A DNA stretch of 14,884 bases from JADKIH01 sp031367345 (GCA_031367345.1 JANLPR010000121.1:1-14884), one strand, 5' to 3'; shown: positions 1 to 7,169, counted from the first letter of the stretch. The notes: generated from the letters alone by a model not told the origin. Numbers and translations are program-made.

Positions 1-1160
1 GTTGCATTGAGGATATTTGCTACAGGTGTGCAATCGGAAGATGAAAAACGATAGATAGATCCACCTGCAGTTGAACAATACAACTCTCGTCTATAATCAA
101 CACCGAAGGCAATAATGCTTGCGGCGCCTAAAAGTCCGAGATTTGTATCGGCAAACCCACCGGTTCCATTGGGTACTAAATAGTGCATATTAGAAACACA
201 GTAGTCGCTGTAAAAATATTTTCCGAAGAGCGAATTGTACTTTCCTCCTCTGTAAACATAGCCCCCAGTAATTGAACAACCGGATGGATGACGATAAGTC
301 ATTACCGGCGGATAATAAAAAGAATACGGATGACACGATGCACTTGCAGAATTTTGTCTGTTACCTTCCCAACATTTCCAACCAAGATTTAAATTTGAGG
401 GAGTACCGGCAGGTATATAGTCAACTTCTTCAACAGTATCTTGTCCAACATCACCAATCCACAGATCACCTTTTTGCTGATCAAAACTCCAACGCCAAGG
501 ATTTCTCATTCCCATTGCCCAAATCTCTCCTCGACCACCACCCGAACTTGCGAACATATTTGAAGGAGGAATTGCATAAGTGGGAATTGATGGAGATACT
601 TCGATACGAAGCATTTTTCCTAAGAGTGAATCCGGATTTTGGGCACGATTTCCGGGATCACCGGCAGAGCCACCATCGCCGGTTCCGATGTATAAATAAC
701 CATCGGGACCAAATGCAAGATGACCACCATTATGATTAGAGTAAGGCTGATAAATTCTTAAAAGTATTTCTTCACTCGCAGGATCTGCGGAGTCGGGCGA
801 CGAAGCGTACGTTCTAAAACGAGAGATGCGAGTTTCACCATTTGGCCTAGCAGTATAGTTTAAATAAAAATATCGTGAAGTTGTATAGTCAGGTGCAAAC
901 GCCAGACCAAGCATACCTTGTTCGGAGCTTAGTAAAACGATAGAACGAATATCTAAAAATGGTCGTGCACGTTTCACTCCATTGGTATCGACTAACTGAA
1001 TTGTACCTCTTTGTTCCAAAACAAATAAACGGTTGTCGCCACAATTTTTAATATCAACCGGAATAGAAAATCCGGTTGCGAATTGCGTGAGTGTAACTTG
1101 AGCAGAAATATTGGCTGACCAAATGAGAATAACAACTAATGGTAAAAAATATTTTTTCAT
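1..1160 (-). CDS. PQQ-dependent sugar dehydrogenase (GSDH family), N-terminal part, cut by window edge
   Basis: A reading frame of 386 complete codons without a stop begins at the ATG on the complement of 1158-1160 and runs off the left edge. Residues 1-21 are a Sec signal peptide ending in SANISAQ. The mature part has the six-bladed propeller signatures of the soluble glucose/sorbosone dehydrogenase family (PF07995): GDNRLFVLEQRGTIQLVD near 41-58, EQGMLGLAF near 80-88, NHNGGHLAFGPDG at 142-154 with H143 matching the catalytic His of this family, GDGGSAGDPGNRAQNPDSLL near 161-180, GMRNPWRW near 217-224 and DVGQDTVEEVD near 237-247. Family members oxidise aldoses in the periplasm or at the surface with PQQ and calcium. 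The real substrate is unknown, since many Bacteroidota homologues are uncharacterised and carry C-terminal T9SS tails. Any such tail would lie outside the window. Confidence 0.92.
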   Translation of the reverse strand, partial: MKKYFLPLVVILIWSANISAQVTLTQFATGFSIPVDIKNCGDNRLFVLEQRGTIQLVDTNGVKRARPFLDIRSIVLLSSEQGMLGLAFAPDYTTSRYFYLNYTARPNGETRISRFRTYASSPDSADPASEEILLRIYQPYSNHNGGHLAFGPDGYLYIGTGDGGSAGDPGNRAQNPDSLLGKMLRIEVSPSIPTYAIPPSNMFASSGGGRGEIWAMGMRNPWRWSFDQQKGDLWIGDVGQDTVEEVDYIPAGTPSNLNLGWKCWEGNRQNSASASCHPYSFYYPPVMTYRHPSGCSITGGYVYRGGKYNSLFGKYFYSDYCVSNMHYLVPNGTGGFADTNLGLLGAASIIAFGVDYRRELYCSTAGGSIYRFSSSDCTPVANILNA

Positions 1161-1183
1161 AACAGTTCAATTTGGGTTATGAG

Positions 1184-1191
1184 CAAATGTA
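1184..1191 (-). promoter_or_regulatory. Candidate -7 element (TACATTTG) for the sugar dehydrogenase gene
   Basis: On the minus strand TACATTTG matches the Bacteroidota -7 consensus TAnnTTTG exactly and lies 23 bases before the ATG at 1160. I see no TTG-type -33 element at the usual 17-23 base spacing; the nearest is about 32 bases upstream. The call therefore rests on one element plus its position. Confidence 0.4.
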
Positions 1192-1265
1192 CTAAAAAAG
1201 TGGAATTACATAAGGAAAACTAGCAAGTCGAAAGTCATTTTAATACAAGATCGTTAGCAACCAAC

Positions 1266-1290
1266 AAAAAAGGCCTCCTTATAGGAAGCC
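1266..1290 (-). terminator. Intrinsic terminator after the 55-residue protein gene
   Basis: Read on the minus strand, GGCTTCC pairs with GGAGGCC (six Watson-Crick pairs and one G-T pair) around a five-base loop, followed by a run of six T. It lies 24 bases past the stop codon of the small membrane protein gene. On the plus strand the hairpin is not followed by a T run, so it should act on minus-strand transcription. Confidence 0.75.
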
Positions 1291-1313
1291 AATACAATTT
1301 CATTATATATAAC

Positions 1314-1481
1314 TTAGAAAATAACCTTTGCTGCAACAATTGCCAAGCCAGAAATAAGAACGGCATCGACAATTAATAACATATAAAGACTAAAAGGAAC
1401 ACTTTCTGAAGCAACAGTAGTACTACTGCTTGCCTCATCCTCTTCCATATGATTATAACTTACTACAGGTTCGTTTTTCAT
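1314..1481 (-). CDS. Small single-pass membrane protein, 55 residues, unknown function
   Basis: ATG on the complement of 1479-1481 and a TAA at 1314-1316 enclose 55 codons. The N-terminal 30 residues are polar, with an acidic patch (HMEEDEAS, 11-18) followed by a Ser/Thr-rich linker (SSSTTVASES). Residues about 31-55 form one hydrophobic helix (SLYMLLIVDAVLISGLAIVA) ending in AKVIF. The layout is that of a tail-anchored or single-pass peptide without a cleavable signal. I do not recognise the family. Support for a real gene is the clean soluble-linker-helix design, the good terminator just downstream and the A-rich stretch (AAAAAAAGATACT) just before the ATG. It stands alone between the dehydrogenase gene, which reads the same way, and the divergent ctlX-like gene. 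Confidence 0.6.
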   Translation of the reverse strand: MKNEPVVSYNHMEEDEASSSTTVASESVPFSLYMLLIVDAVLISGLAIVAAKVIF

Positions 1482-1702
1482 AGTATCTTTTTTTATTCAT
1501 ATTACGATATTCAGGCTCAATGTTTAGATAACAATCGGCAACTAGTTTTTGTTGTAAGAAATGCTTCTTTTTCTCCGGCCTTAGATCAATATTTTAGGTA
1601 TCTTCCCACTTATAAGAACGAAATCATCCAATTCTTAGTGTAAGGGAATTAGCCATTTCTGTCTATATTCATTTAGACAACAAAAAAGATTAAAGTTGAA
1701 AC

Positions 1703-2578
1703 ATGATTCTTACTAAAAAGATTTTAATGATTGAACCGGTTGGATTCCGATTCAATGAAGAAACAGCAGCTGATAATGTGTTTCAGCAGAGATCTGATAG
1801 CAAGTCGATAAAAAGCGAATTTGAAAATTTTCAGTTGGTTCTTTCTCAAGCAGGAATTGAAATAACCACCTTACATCCTTCCGATAGTCAAACGCCTGAC
1901 GCGGTTTTTCCAAATAATTGGTTTTCCACATTTCCTGACAAATCTCTTTTTATTTATCCGATGAAAACATCCAACCGAAGATCAGAGAAAAGATCATCAT
2001 TTATAAAATCAATTGAAAAAAATTATTCATCAACAATTGATCTTTCGTATCTAGAGAAGGAAAATAGTATTTTAGAAGGAACAGGAAGTCTTATAATCGA
2101 TCATCAATTGAAAGTTGCATTTGCTTCACTTTCGGAACGTACAAATAAAGAGGCAATTAAAATTTGGTCTGAAAAATCTAGTTACAGATGTGTTTCTTTT
2201 CATTCATCAGATCAATCGGGAGAACCAATTTATCACACCAATGTAATGATGACTTTGGCCGCCGATTTTGCTATAATTTGTATGGAAGGAATATTAAATG
2301 ATGAAAGAGCCTTTGTAAAAAAGGAAATTGAACAATCAGGTCGAACAATTATTGATATTTCCTTTGCACAAATGAATAATATGTGTGGCAATTGTTTGGC
2401 ATTGACTAATGATAAAAATGAAAAGCTACTTATCATGTCAGAAAGAGCATTCTATCATTTTACAAAAGAACAACGAGCAGAAATAGAAAGAACGTGCAGG
2501 ATTATCTCCTCTCCTCTCACAGAAATTGAAAATATAGGTGGAGGAAGTGCGCGCTGTATGATAGCAGAACTTTTTTAG
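1703..2578 (+). CDS. ctlX: CtlX-type citrulline/arginine amidinohydrolase (amidinotransferase superfamily)
   Basis: A cytosolic hydrolase of 291 residues in the guanidino-group-modifying (pentein) superfamily, close in layout to CtlX and to arginine deiminase-related and dimethylarginine dimethylaminohydrolase proteins. Motifs in order: ILMIEPVGFRFNEETA at 7-22; the substrate-binding stretch TPDAVFPNNWFSTF at 64-77 (D66, N71, N72, W73); LEGTGSLIID at 124-133 with the catalytic-type E125; YHTNVMM at 177-183 with H178; and GGGSARCMIAELF at 279-291 with the nucleophile C285. The Cys-His-Glu set is complete, so the enzyme should be active. CtlX members are assigned to citrulline use; the exact substrate (citrulline, arginine or a methylarginine) cannot be read from sequence. 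No transporter or ornithine-pathway gene adjoins it. The gene stops six bases from the converging stop codon of the next gene. Confidence 0.85.
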   Translation: MILTKKILMIEPVGFRFNEETAADNVFQQRSDSKSIKSEFENFQLVLSQAGIEITTLHPSDSQTPDAVFPNNWFSTFPDKSLFIYPMKTSNRRSEKRSSFIKSIEKNYSSTIDLSYLEKENSILEGTGSLIIDHQLKVAFASLSERTNKEAIKIWSEKSSYRCVSFHSSDQSGEPIYHTNVMMTLAADFAIICMEGILNDERAFVKKEIEQSGRTIIDISFAQMNNMCGNCLALTNDKNEKLLIMSERAFYHFTKEQRAEIERTCRIISSPLTEIENIGGGSARCMIAELF

Positions 2579-2584
2579 CCGGAC

Positions 2585-3535
2585 CTATTTAATTTCGTCA
2601 GCTAACGATTCAATATCTTTAGCTTTTAAGAAATAAGCAAGCCCTTTATATTTACTATAAACAAAATCGCCGGTAGCACTATTTCTTACAGCAACAATTT
2701 TATCCGTTCCATCATAATAAACCATAAAATAATAAAATGGGCTAGTCGATTCTACTATTTTTTTCCCAAGATCTTGAGTAGAGATCATTTCTGTTTTGAA
2801 TGGATATTTATCGAATGGTTTACCGCTTTCTCTCTTATCTACCGATTTAATTGAATTCTCATCAACATACAACTTCTGACTTGCCAATTTACCGATTTCT
2901 TTTTTGTCGACATCACTGGCAAAATTCCAACGAGGTTTATTCTCCATCAAACAATTATTGATCACTTGAATATTATTTTTCAAGAAACCCCAGTTCCATT
3001 CAGAAATAATTACATCTGATTTGCAAATTAATGCAAACGCGTCTAATGTTTGAATTTCTCTGAGCTCTTTGTACAATCCGTATGGCGTAGGAATTGACAT
3101 TATTGCCATTACTGTTTCATCAATATTATTCGGCTTTGCTTCATTACCATTTTTCCATAATTGAATAAACATATTGGTAAACTGCGTATACTTTCCAAAA
3201 AGGTCAGCACTTTTTACATATTCAGAACTCCGGTTATAACTTCTTATTCCGAAAAAGATTTTACCGGGCTTATTAGCCATCGTCAAGTATTGATTGAAAT
3301 CAATAATTTCGTACTTATTGAATTTCCAAACATCTTTTAGAATATTTTCAATTGTCGATAAATGCTCTTTATCACTTTCGCGAATCACGAAACACGTAGT
3401 TGAAGATTGCATTTCTTCAATATCCTTTTTCTTAAAATTAGTGGGTTTAATAGCACCCGGAGGACCGACGCTTAGTTGTGCATTTGCCGAAATAATAAAA
3501 CAAGTAAAAAAAGCAGATAAGAGCAGGTTTTTCAT
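2585..3535 (-). CDS. Exported protein of unknown function, 316 residues
   Basis: The protein begins with a clear Sec signal peptide (MKNLLLSAFFTCFIISANAQ), so it is exported; there is no lipobox Cys and no T9SS tail, which suggests a periplasmic location. The mature part is mixed alpha/beta and rich in Lys, Asn and Asp. Stretches that look conserved-like include SSTTCFVIRESDK near 44-56, DVWKFNKYEIIDFNQYL near 68-84 and PFYYFMVYYDGTDKIVAVRN near the C-terminus. No catalytic motif is visible and I do not recognise the family. It converges on the ctlX-like gene with a six-base gap and diverges from the monooxygenase gene, with 73 bases between the two start codons, so it is probably its own transcription unit. 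Confidence 0.8.
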   Translation of the reverse strand: MKNLLLSAFFTCFIISANAQLSVGPPGAIKPTNFKKKDIEEMQSSTTCFVIRESDKEHLSTIENILKDVWKFNKYEIIDFNQYLTMANKPGKIFFGIRSYNRSSEYVKSADLFGKYTQFTNMFIQLWKNGNEAKPNNIDETVMAIMSIPTPYGLYKELREIQTLDAFALICKSDVIISEWNWGFLKNNIQVINNCLMENKPRWNFASDVDKKEIGKLASQKLYVDENSIKSVDKRESGKPFDKYPFKTEMISTQDLGKKIVESTSPFYYFMVYYDGTDKIVAVRNSATGDFVYSKYKGLAYFLKAKDIESLADEIK

Positions 3536-3576
3536 AGAAGGGGATTCGAATGAATGGTGACATTAGAATTCCGGAA

Positions 3577-3607
3577 CAAATACAAGCAAAATTTCTTATT
3601 TTCACAA
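3577..3607 (-). promoter_or_regulatory. Candidate promoter for the exported unknown protein
   Basis: On the minus strand TTG (complement of 3605-3607) and TGTATTTG (complement of 3577-3584) are 20 bases apart. This fits the Bacteroidota layout TTG-N17-23-TAnnTTTG with one mismatch in the -7 box. The implied leader to the ATG at 3535 is about 35 bases. The -33 box would directly abut the start codon of the divergent gene at 3609, so the two genes may interfere with each other. Confidence 0.35.
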
Positions 3608-3608
3608 G

Positions 3609-5168
3609 ATGAAAACAACCTTACTTTCTCTTTTCTTATTTATTAGCGCAATTACTAGTAGAGCACAAACTACTTGGTCAAATAGTGTTGCATCGATTAT
3701 CTATACAAATTGCAGTAATTGTCATCGTGCAAATGGTATAGCTCCATTTGAACTTCTCAATTACAACGATGCAGTTAACAATGCATACGATGTGTTGTCA
3801 GCTGTTCAAACGAATAAAATGCCGCCATGGCCCCCAAATACATCTTACAGTCGTTTGGCGCATGAAAGAGTATTGAGTGTACAACAAAAAAACGATCTTG
3901 CGGATTGGGTAAATAATGGAATGTTGAGAGGCGATTCAACATTGGAACCGGCGCCACCTGTTTTTTCAACAGCATCAGAAATCACAAATCCGAATTTGAT
4001 TTTATCAATTCCAAATTACATTGTAAATACCACCACCGATTTATACCGTTGTTTTGTACTACCAACTAATTTATCGACTGCCCAATATATAACAGGATTA
4101 GAAGCGATTCCTGGAAATAGAAGTATTGTTCATCACATTTTAATTTTCTCAGATACATCCTCGACACCCGCACAATTAGATGCTGCAGATCCTGCACCGG
4201 GATATACTAACTTCGGAGGAACGGGGTCAAACACGTCAAAGCTTATAGGTGTATGGGTTCCCGGTCAATCAGCTTTTTTCACACCTGCATCGATGGGAAT
4301 AAAAATTCCTGCCAATGCGAATATTATTTTGCAAATACATTACCCAAGAGGAATAATTTCGCAAGTTGATTCTACAAAATTATTTTTGCAATTATCTTCA
4401 ACATTCCATCGTGAAATCTATATCGATTCTCCTTTGAATCATTACCAACTTGACAATGGTGCATTTTTATCAATTGCTCCAAATACAGTGAGAACATATA
4501 CGGCGCATTACACGATACCGTATGATCTATCAACACTTTCAGTTGGGCCTCACATGCATTTGTTAGGAAAAAGTATTCGAACATTTGGAGTTACTCCAAC
4601 AAACGATACGATTCCATTTATCGACATTCCACAATGGGATTTCCACTGGCAAGGATTGTATGCCTTTCCTCAACTAATCAAATTACCTGCAGGAACAACG
4701 CTTTATTCAACGGCCACATATGATAACACAACAGCCAATCCGAACAATCCAAATTCACCACCGGCATGGGTTTTTCTTGGAGAATCAACGACCGATGAAA
4801 TGATGTTAATTTATTTTTCATACACATTATATTTCCCGGGTGATGAAAATATTATTGTTGATTCGACCGTCGTTACAGGTTTACCGCAACCAATCTCCAA
4901 TTCTGCTATCACTACAATACAATTGTATGATCCGGCACCAAATCCTGTAGCAGGAAATACAACTTTGCAATATTTTATTCCCAAAGCTGAAAGTTATGTA
5001 TTAGAAATAACAGACCTGACAGGAAAATTGATCAAGCAGATAAAAAATGAAAGAGGGCAAGGATTATTTACTGAGCAAATTGATGTTCAGGAATTATCGG
5101 CCGGAATATATTTGATACACCTTAGCAATGGAACGATAAGTAGGACAAAGAAAATGATAAAAGAATAA
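3609..5168 (+). CDS. Secreted cytochrome c-like / copper type II monooxygenase fusion with T9SS tail
   Basis: A signal peptide (1-20, ending SRAQ) precedes three parts. First is a short cytochrome c-like domain (about 25-110) with heme-attachment C35-S-N-C38-H39 and a possible axial Met in NKMPPWPP (M71). Second is a fold like peptidylglycine alpha-hydroxylating / dopamine beta-monooxygenases (about 125-410). Its copper ligands all appear to be present: H175-H176 (IVHHILIF) and H244 (QIHYP) for one copper, then H315 and H317 (GPHMHLLG) and M398 (TDEMM) for the other. Third is a T9SS type A sorting domain (about 438-519: DPAPNPVAGNTTLQY, then LSAGIYLIHLSNG). Enzymes of this copper fold use reductant and oxygen to hydroxylate C-H bonds; the substrate here is unknown. 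The heme domain could feed electrons to copper, which is inference. The protein should be exported by Sec and T9SS to the surface or medium. No partner gene is adjacent. Confidence 0.88.
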   Translation: MKTTLLSLFLFISAITSRAQTTWSNSVASIIYTNCSNCHRANGIAPFELLNYNDAVNNAYDVLSAVQTNKMPPWPPNTSYSRLAHERVLSVQQKNDLADWVNNGMLRGDSTLEPAPPVFSTASEITNPNLILSIPNYIVNTTTDLYRCFVLPTNLSTAQYITGLEAIPGNRSIVHHILIFSDTSSTPAQLDAADPAPGYTNFGGTGSNTSKLIGVWVPGQSAFFTPASMGIKIPANANIILQIHYPRGIISQVDSTKLFLQLSSTFHREIYIDSPLNHYQLDNGAFLSIAPNTVRTYTAHYTIPYDLSTLSVGPHMHLLGKSIRTFGVTPTNDTIPFIDIPQWDFHWQGLYAFPQLIKLPAGTTLYSTATYDNTTANPNNPNSPPAWVFLGESTTDEMMLIYFSYTLYFPGDENIIVDSTVVTGLPQPISNSAITTIQLYDPAPNPVAGNTTLQYFIPKAESYVLEITDLTGKLIKQIKNERGQGLFTEQIDVQELSAGIYLIHLSNGTISRTKKMIKE

Positions 5169-5751
5169 CAGAAATTGAATGGTCAAAATAAAACTGCAGC
5201 TGGAAGCAAAACATTCTAAGCGGCAGATTTTAGTTATTCTGAACTACTTACGAGCTAATAGAAAACGTTTTAACGAATTGCTACAGTTTGCACTTGTAGT
5301 GTTTGTGATAGTTGTCATTTTGTGCTAGCATCTCCTGGAATAAAATCGGTTATTAGAACAATAAAGAGAAATAAGGATAAATTTTCAAAAGAATAATTTT
5401 TCGATTAATACTAAGTAATACAGAATACATTTTTGGTGAATTTCAGCTTATACACCATTTGATCATTTTGATTTTCACTATAAAAAAAATTCATTCCTTT
5501 TAATCGGTAATTCAAGGCAATAATTTTCGTTACAATTTCATTGCTGCCACTTACAAACTTCCAGAATAAGTAGAATATCAGATTTTTTTGCTCATTGATA
5601 GGTATACAAATCAAATTGGGAGCTACAGTACTACTTATTTATTGTCCTGAAAGTGTGAATTTTGAAAGTTATTTCAATAATTATATAATCAGTTAATTTG
5701 AAACAATGCCACCTTTGTTGAGTAATAATTTCGTTACGACTTCTTACAAAA
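5169..5751 (+). other. AT-rich gap with at most one small gene remnant
   Basis: A 583-base stretch between the monooxygenase and the CsbD-like gene. The only part that reads like protein is the 49-codon frame at 5179-5328, described separately. From 5277 to 5396 a shifted frame stays open and encodes a Lys-rich tail (ASPGIKSVIRTIKRNKDKF), which may be the continuation of a decayed gene. The rest, 5397-5751, is AT-rich with no clear terminator, promoter or conserved-looking frame. Confidence 0.5.
5179..5328 (+). CDS. Possible 49-residue protein or decayed gene fragment
   Basis: An ATG at 5179, ten bases after the previous stop codon, opens a 49-codon frame. Residues 8-36 (including EAKHSKRQILVILNYLRANR and then RFNELLQF) resemble, from memory, the N-terminal helices of small armadillo/HEAT-type Bacteroidota proteins in which a 'HSK.Q...IV.YI..N..RF.EL' pattern precedes further helices. 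After residue 36 the frame turns into a hydrophobic run (ALVVFVIVVIL) and stops, while a neighbouring frame stays open for about 35 more codons. That favours a frameshifted, truncated remnant. The alternative is a genuine small membrane peptide with a basic N-terminus. Start-site support is weak. Confidence 0.3.
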   Translation: MVKIKLQLEAKHSKRQILVILNYLRANRKRFNELLQFALVVFVIVVILC

Positions 5752-5943
5752 ATGATGAAAAATACAATCAAATTAAAAAGAATGTGGAACGAAAAAAAAG
5801 GAAAACTAAAACAAAAAATTGCAATACTTACAAGAGACGATTTGTTATTTGAAGAAGGCAAAAAAGAAGAGATGATGGCCAGACTTCAAGTAAAATTAGG
5901 AGCGACGAGAGAAGAGTTATACAAAATGATTGCTGAGCTTTAA
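5752..5943 (+). CDS. CsbD-like stress-response protein
   Basis: 63 highly charged residues with the CsbD-family layout (PF05532): an N-terminal K...W..KKGKLKQK segment (W12, G17), a central LTRDDLLFEEGKKEEMMARL (DD at 29-30, EGK at 35-37) and a C-terminal LGATREELYKMIAEL. The length matches the usual 60-70 residues. CsbD proteins are induced by general or osmotic stress in many bacteria, but their biochemical role is not known. The start could equally be the second Met at 5755. It is followed after 65 bases by a co-oriented membrane-anchored coiled-coil protein, possibly in the same transcript. Confidence 0.8.
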   Translation: MMKNTIKLKRMWNEKKGKLKQKIAILTRDDLLFEEGKKEEMMARLQVKLGATREELYKMIAEL

Positions 5944-6008
5944 AAAACAATGAGAATATGACCATTCAATAAATGGGCTGATTTTATTCATCAAATACCA
6001 GAGTAACC

Positions 6009-6479
6009 ATGAATATTCCAAATCTTACCAAAACAACAGTACCAACGATAGTTATAGTACTTACCATATTGATTCTTCATGTGGGAGCAATCCCATCTTT
6101 AGAAGAGTACAATTCAATTCAAAATCTGAAGCAGACATTTAACAGAACTAAGCAAGGACAAAAAAATAATTCGAAAACTTACGTGAGTGATTTTGACAAA
6201 TTCGTCAACCAAACAAATTCCACAATCGATTCGAATAAAAAGAAGTTTACAGAGTTAAGAAATTATTTAGAAGCAGAAAACTCGACAAGTAAAAGTAATA
6301 TCGAAAAAATTGTTGACCTTGAAAACAAGAACACCAAATTGAAAAATGAATTGGATGATTACGTAATGACAGGAAATGGCAACTGGAAACTAATAAGTGA
6401 AAGATTTTCCAAAGACTTAAAGAAGCTAGACGTTATTTATTACAATGCACTTAAATTAACAGCTGACAATATAAAATAA
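6009..6479 (+). CDS. Membrane-anchored coiled-coil protein, possibly sll1863-like stress family
   Basis: 156 residues: a polar start (MNIPNLTKTT), one hydrophobic helix at about 11-28 (VPTIVIVLTILILHVGAI, which may also act as an uncleaved signal anchor), then an almost entirely helical, Lys/Asn/Glu-rich region with coiled-coil spacing (about 30-118). The C-terminus has N-W126-KLISERFSKDLKKLD followed by a helix with ALKLTADNI. That W..F...F..DL..L..ALK pattern recalls the sll1863-type stress-response proteins of Bacteroidota. I offer this as a resemblance, not an assignment. The adjacent CsbD-like gene on the same strand fits an envelope or stress role. The stop codon is fused to a 30-base palindrome. 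Confidence 0.65.
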   Translation: MNIPNLTKTTVPTIVIVLTILILHVGAIPSLEEYNSIQNLKQTFNRTKQGQKNNSKTYVSDFDKFVNQTNSTIDSNKKKFTELRNYLEAENSTSKSNIEKIVDLENKNTKLKNELDDYVMTGNGNWKLISERFSKDLKKLDVIYYNALKLTADNIK

Positions 6480-6508
6480 AAATATATTTCATTAATGAAA
6501 TATATTTT
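6479..6508. terminator. 30-base perfect AT-rich palindrome at the end of the coiled-coil gene
   Basis: AAAATATATTTCATT is followed directly by its exact reverse complement, beginning on the last base of the stop codon of the upstream gene. Because the ends are A and T tracts, it could form a hairpin with a U-rich tail and stop transcription in either direction. A protein-binding palindrome is an alternative. The stem holds only two G-C pairs, so its strength as a terminator is uncertain. Confidence 0.5.
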
Positions 6509-6559
6509 GAAATCAAACCAAAATTTTCGAATAAAATTATATTATAATTTCCAATAAAC

Positions 6560-6748
6560 ATGAACACAGAAAATAGACTTACCCAGGATGGCAAATTTGT
6601 ACGGAGATACAATATTTCAAAGGCAATAGTTGAAGATTACTTTATACCTGCCAACAATAAAAAATCATTTGATTTTGCAAGGACCAAACAAGACCTTAAT
6701 GCCAATAATAAATTTGGAACTCGAACGGAGCACTTCTCACTTTTATAA
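6560..6748 (+). CDS. Small hypothetical protein, 62 residues
   Basis: A 62-codon frame starting at the ATG of CCAATAAACATG. The product is hydrophilic, with no membrane segment or signal peptide (RLTQDGKFVRRYNISKAIVE near 6-25, then SFDFARTKQDLNANNKF), and it ends in HFSLL. It has no recognisable domain. In its favour are its position 80 bases after the coiled-coil gene on the same strand, a protein-like composition unlike a chance frame in AT-rich DNA, and a strong terminator 120 bases downstream. It could be the third member of the CsbD-like group or a chance frame. Confidence 0.4.
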   Translation: MNTENRLTQDGKFVRRYNISKAIVEDYFIPANNKKSFDFARTKQDLNANNKFGTRTEHFSLL

Positions 6749-6868
6749 ATAATTTCATCAAATTTTAGTACAGTCAAAGGAAAAAATTAATCTTCCCCGA
6801 TTATTTTGATCCCGTTATTCAACATTTGTTTTAGATTTATAATAAAAATACAAAATGAATAACGCCTT

Positions 6869-6910
6869 CCCGCTTCTTTTTTCTTTGAAAAAAGAAGCGG
6901 GATTTTTTTT
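6869..6910 (+). terminator. Strong intrinsic terminator
   Basis: CCCGCTTCTTTTTTC (6869-6883) pairs perfectly with GAAAAAAGAAGCGGG (6887-6901) around a TTT loop, followed by A and eight T (6902-6910). A 15-base-pair stem with a GC-rich base and a T run is a textbook plus-strand terminator. The nearest upstream gene ends at 6748, leaving about 120 bases of untranslated RNA. It either ends the 6560-6748 transcript or belongs to a small RNA starting in this gap. Confidence 0.85.
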
Positions 6911-7169
6911 AGGAAGAAAAAACTCATATTCTAATAATTTATTCAATCATTTTGAAAGATGAAATTGACTTCAGAAACTAACTGAAATTAATAAATTAGG
7001 ATCTATTGTGCTCAAATTTCATGGCAAAAAAGCGATTTTAATGGTTTTAAATGAAGATAATTTCAGTTCAATTAAATAAAATGAAAAATAATTTGACAGT
7101 ATAAAATTGATTCGTAAATTGCCCATAGCCCTTTAATTACGGTTGCTTTAGAGCTTCACGAAGTATGAA

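Noticed and set aside
272..739. Plus-strand frame of 155 codons
   Set aside because: It lies wholly opposite the sugar dehydrogenase frame, whose family motifs are unmistakable. The plus-strand product has odd His/Asp-rich composition.
1449..1643. Plus-strand frame of 64 codons
   Set aside because: It overlaps the start of the minus-strand 55-residue gene and has a Phe/Tyr-rich product typical of AT-rich non-coding DNA; no supporting signal.
5283..5330. Cys-rich stretch with CXXCH (SVCDSCHF) in a shifted frame
   Set aside because: No start codon and a stop a few codons upstream; no signal peptide. It is most likely incidental and not a cytochrome.
5411..5614. Minus-strand frame of 67 codons
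   Set aside because: Composition is partly protein-like, but no family, start signal or terminator supports it in a very AT-rich gap. It remains possible at low probability.
5631..5861. Minus-strand hydrophobic frame of 76 codons
   Set aside because: Overlaps the CsbD-like gene on the opposite strand. Its Phe/Ile-rich character is what the complement of Lys-rich coding DNA gives.
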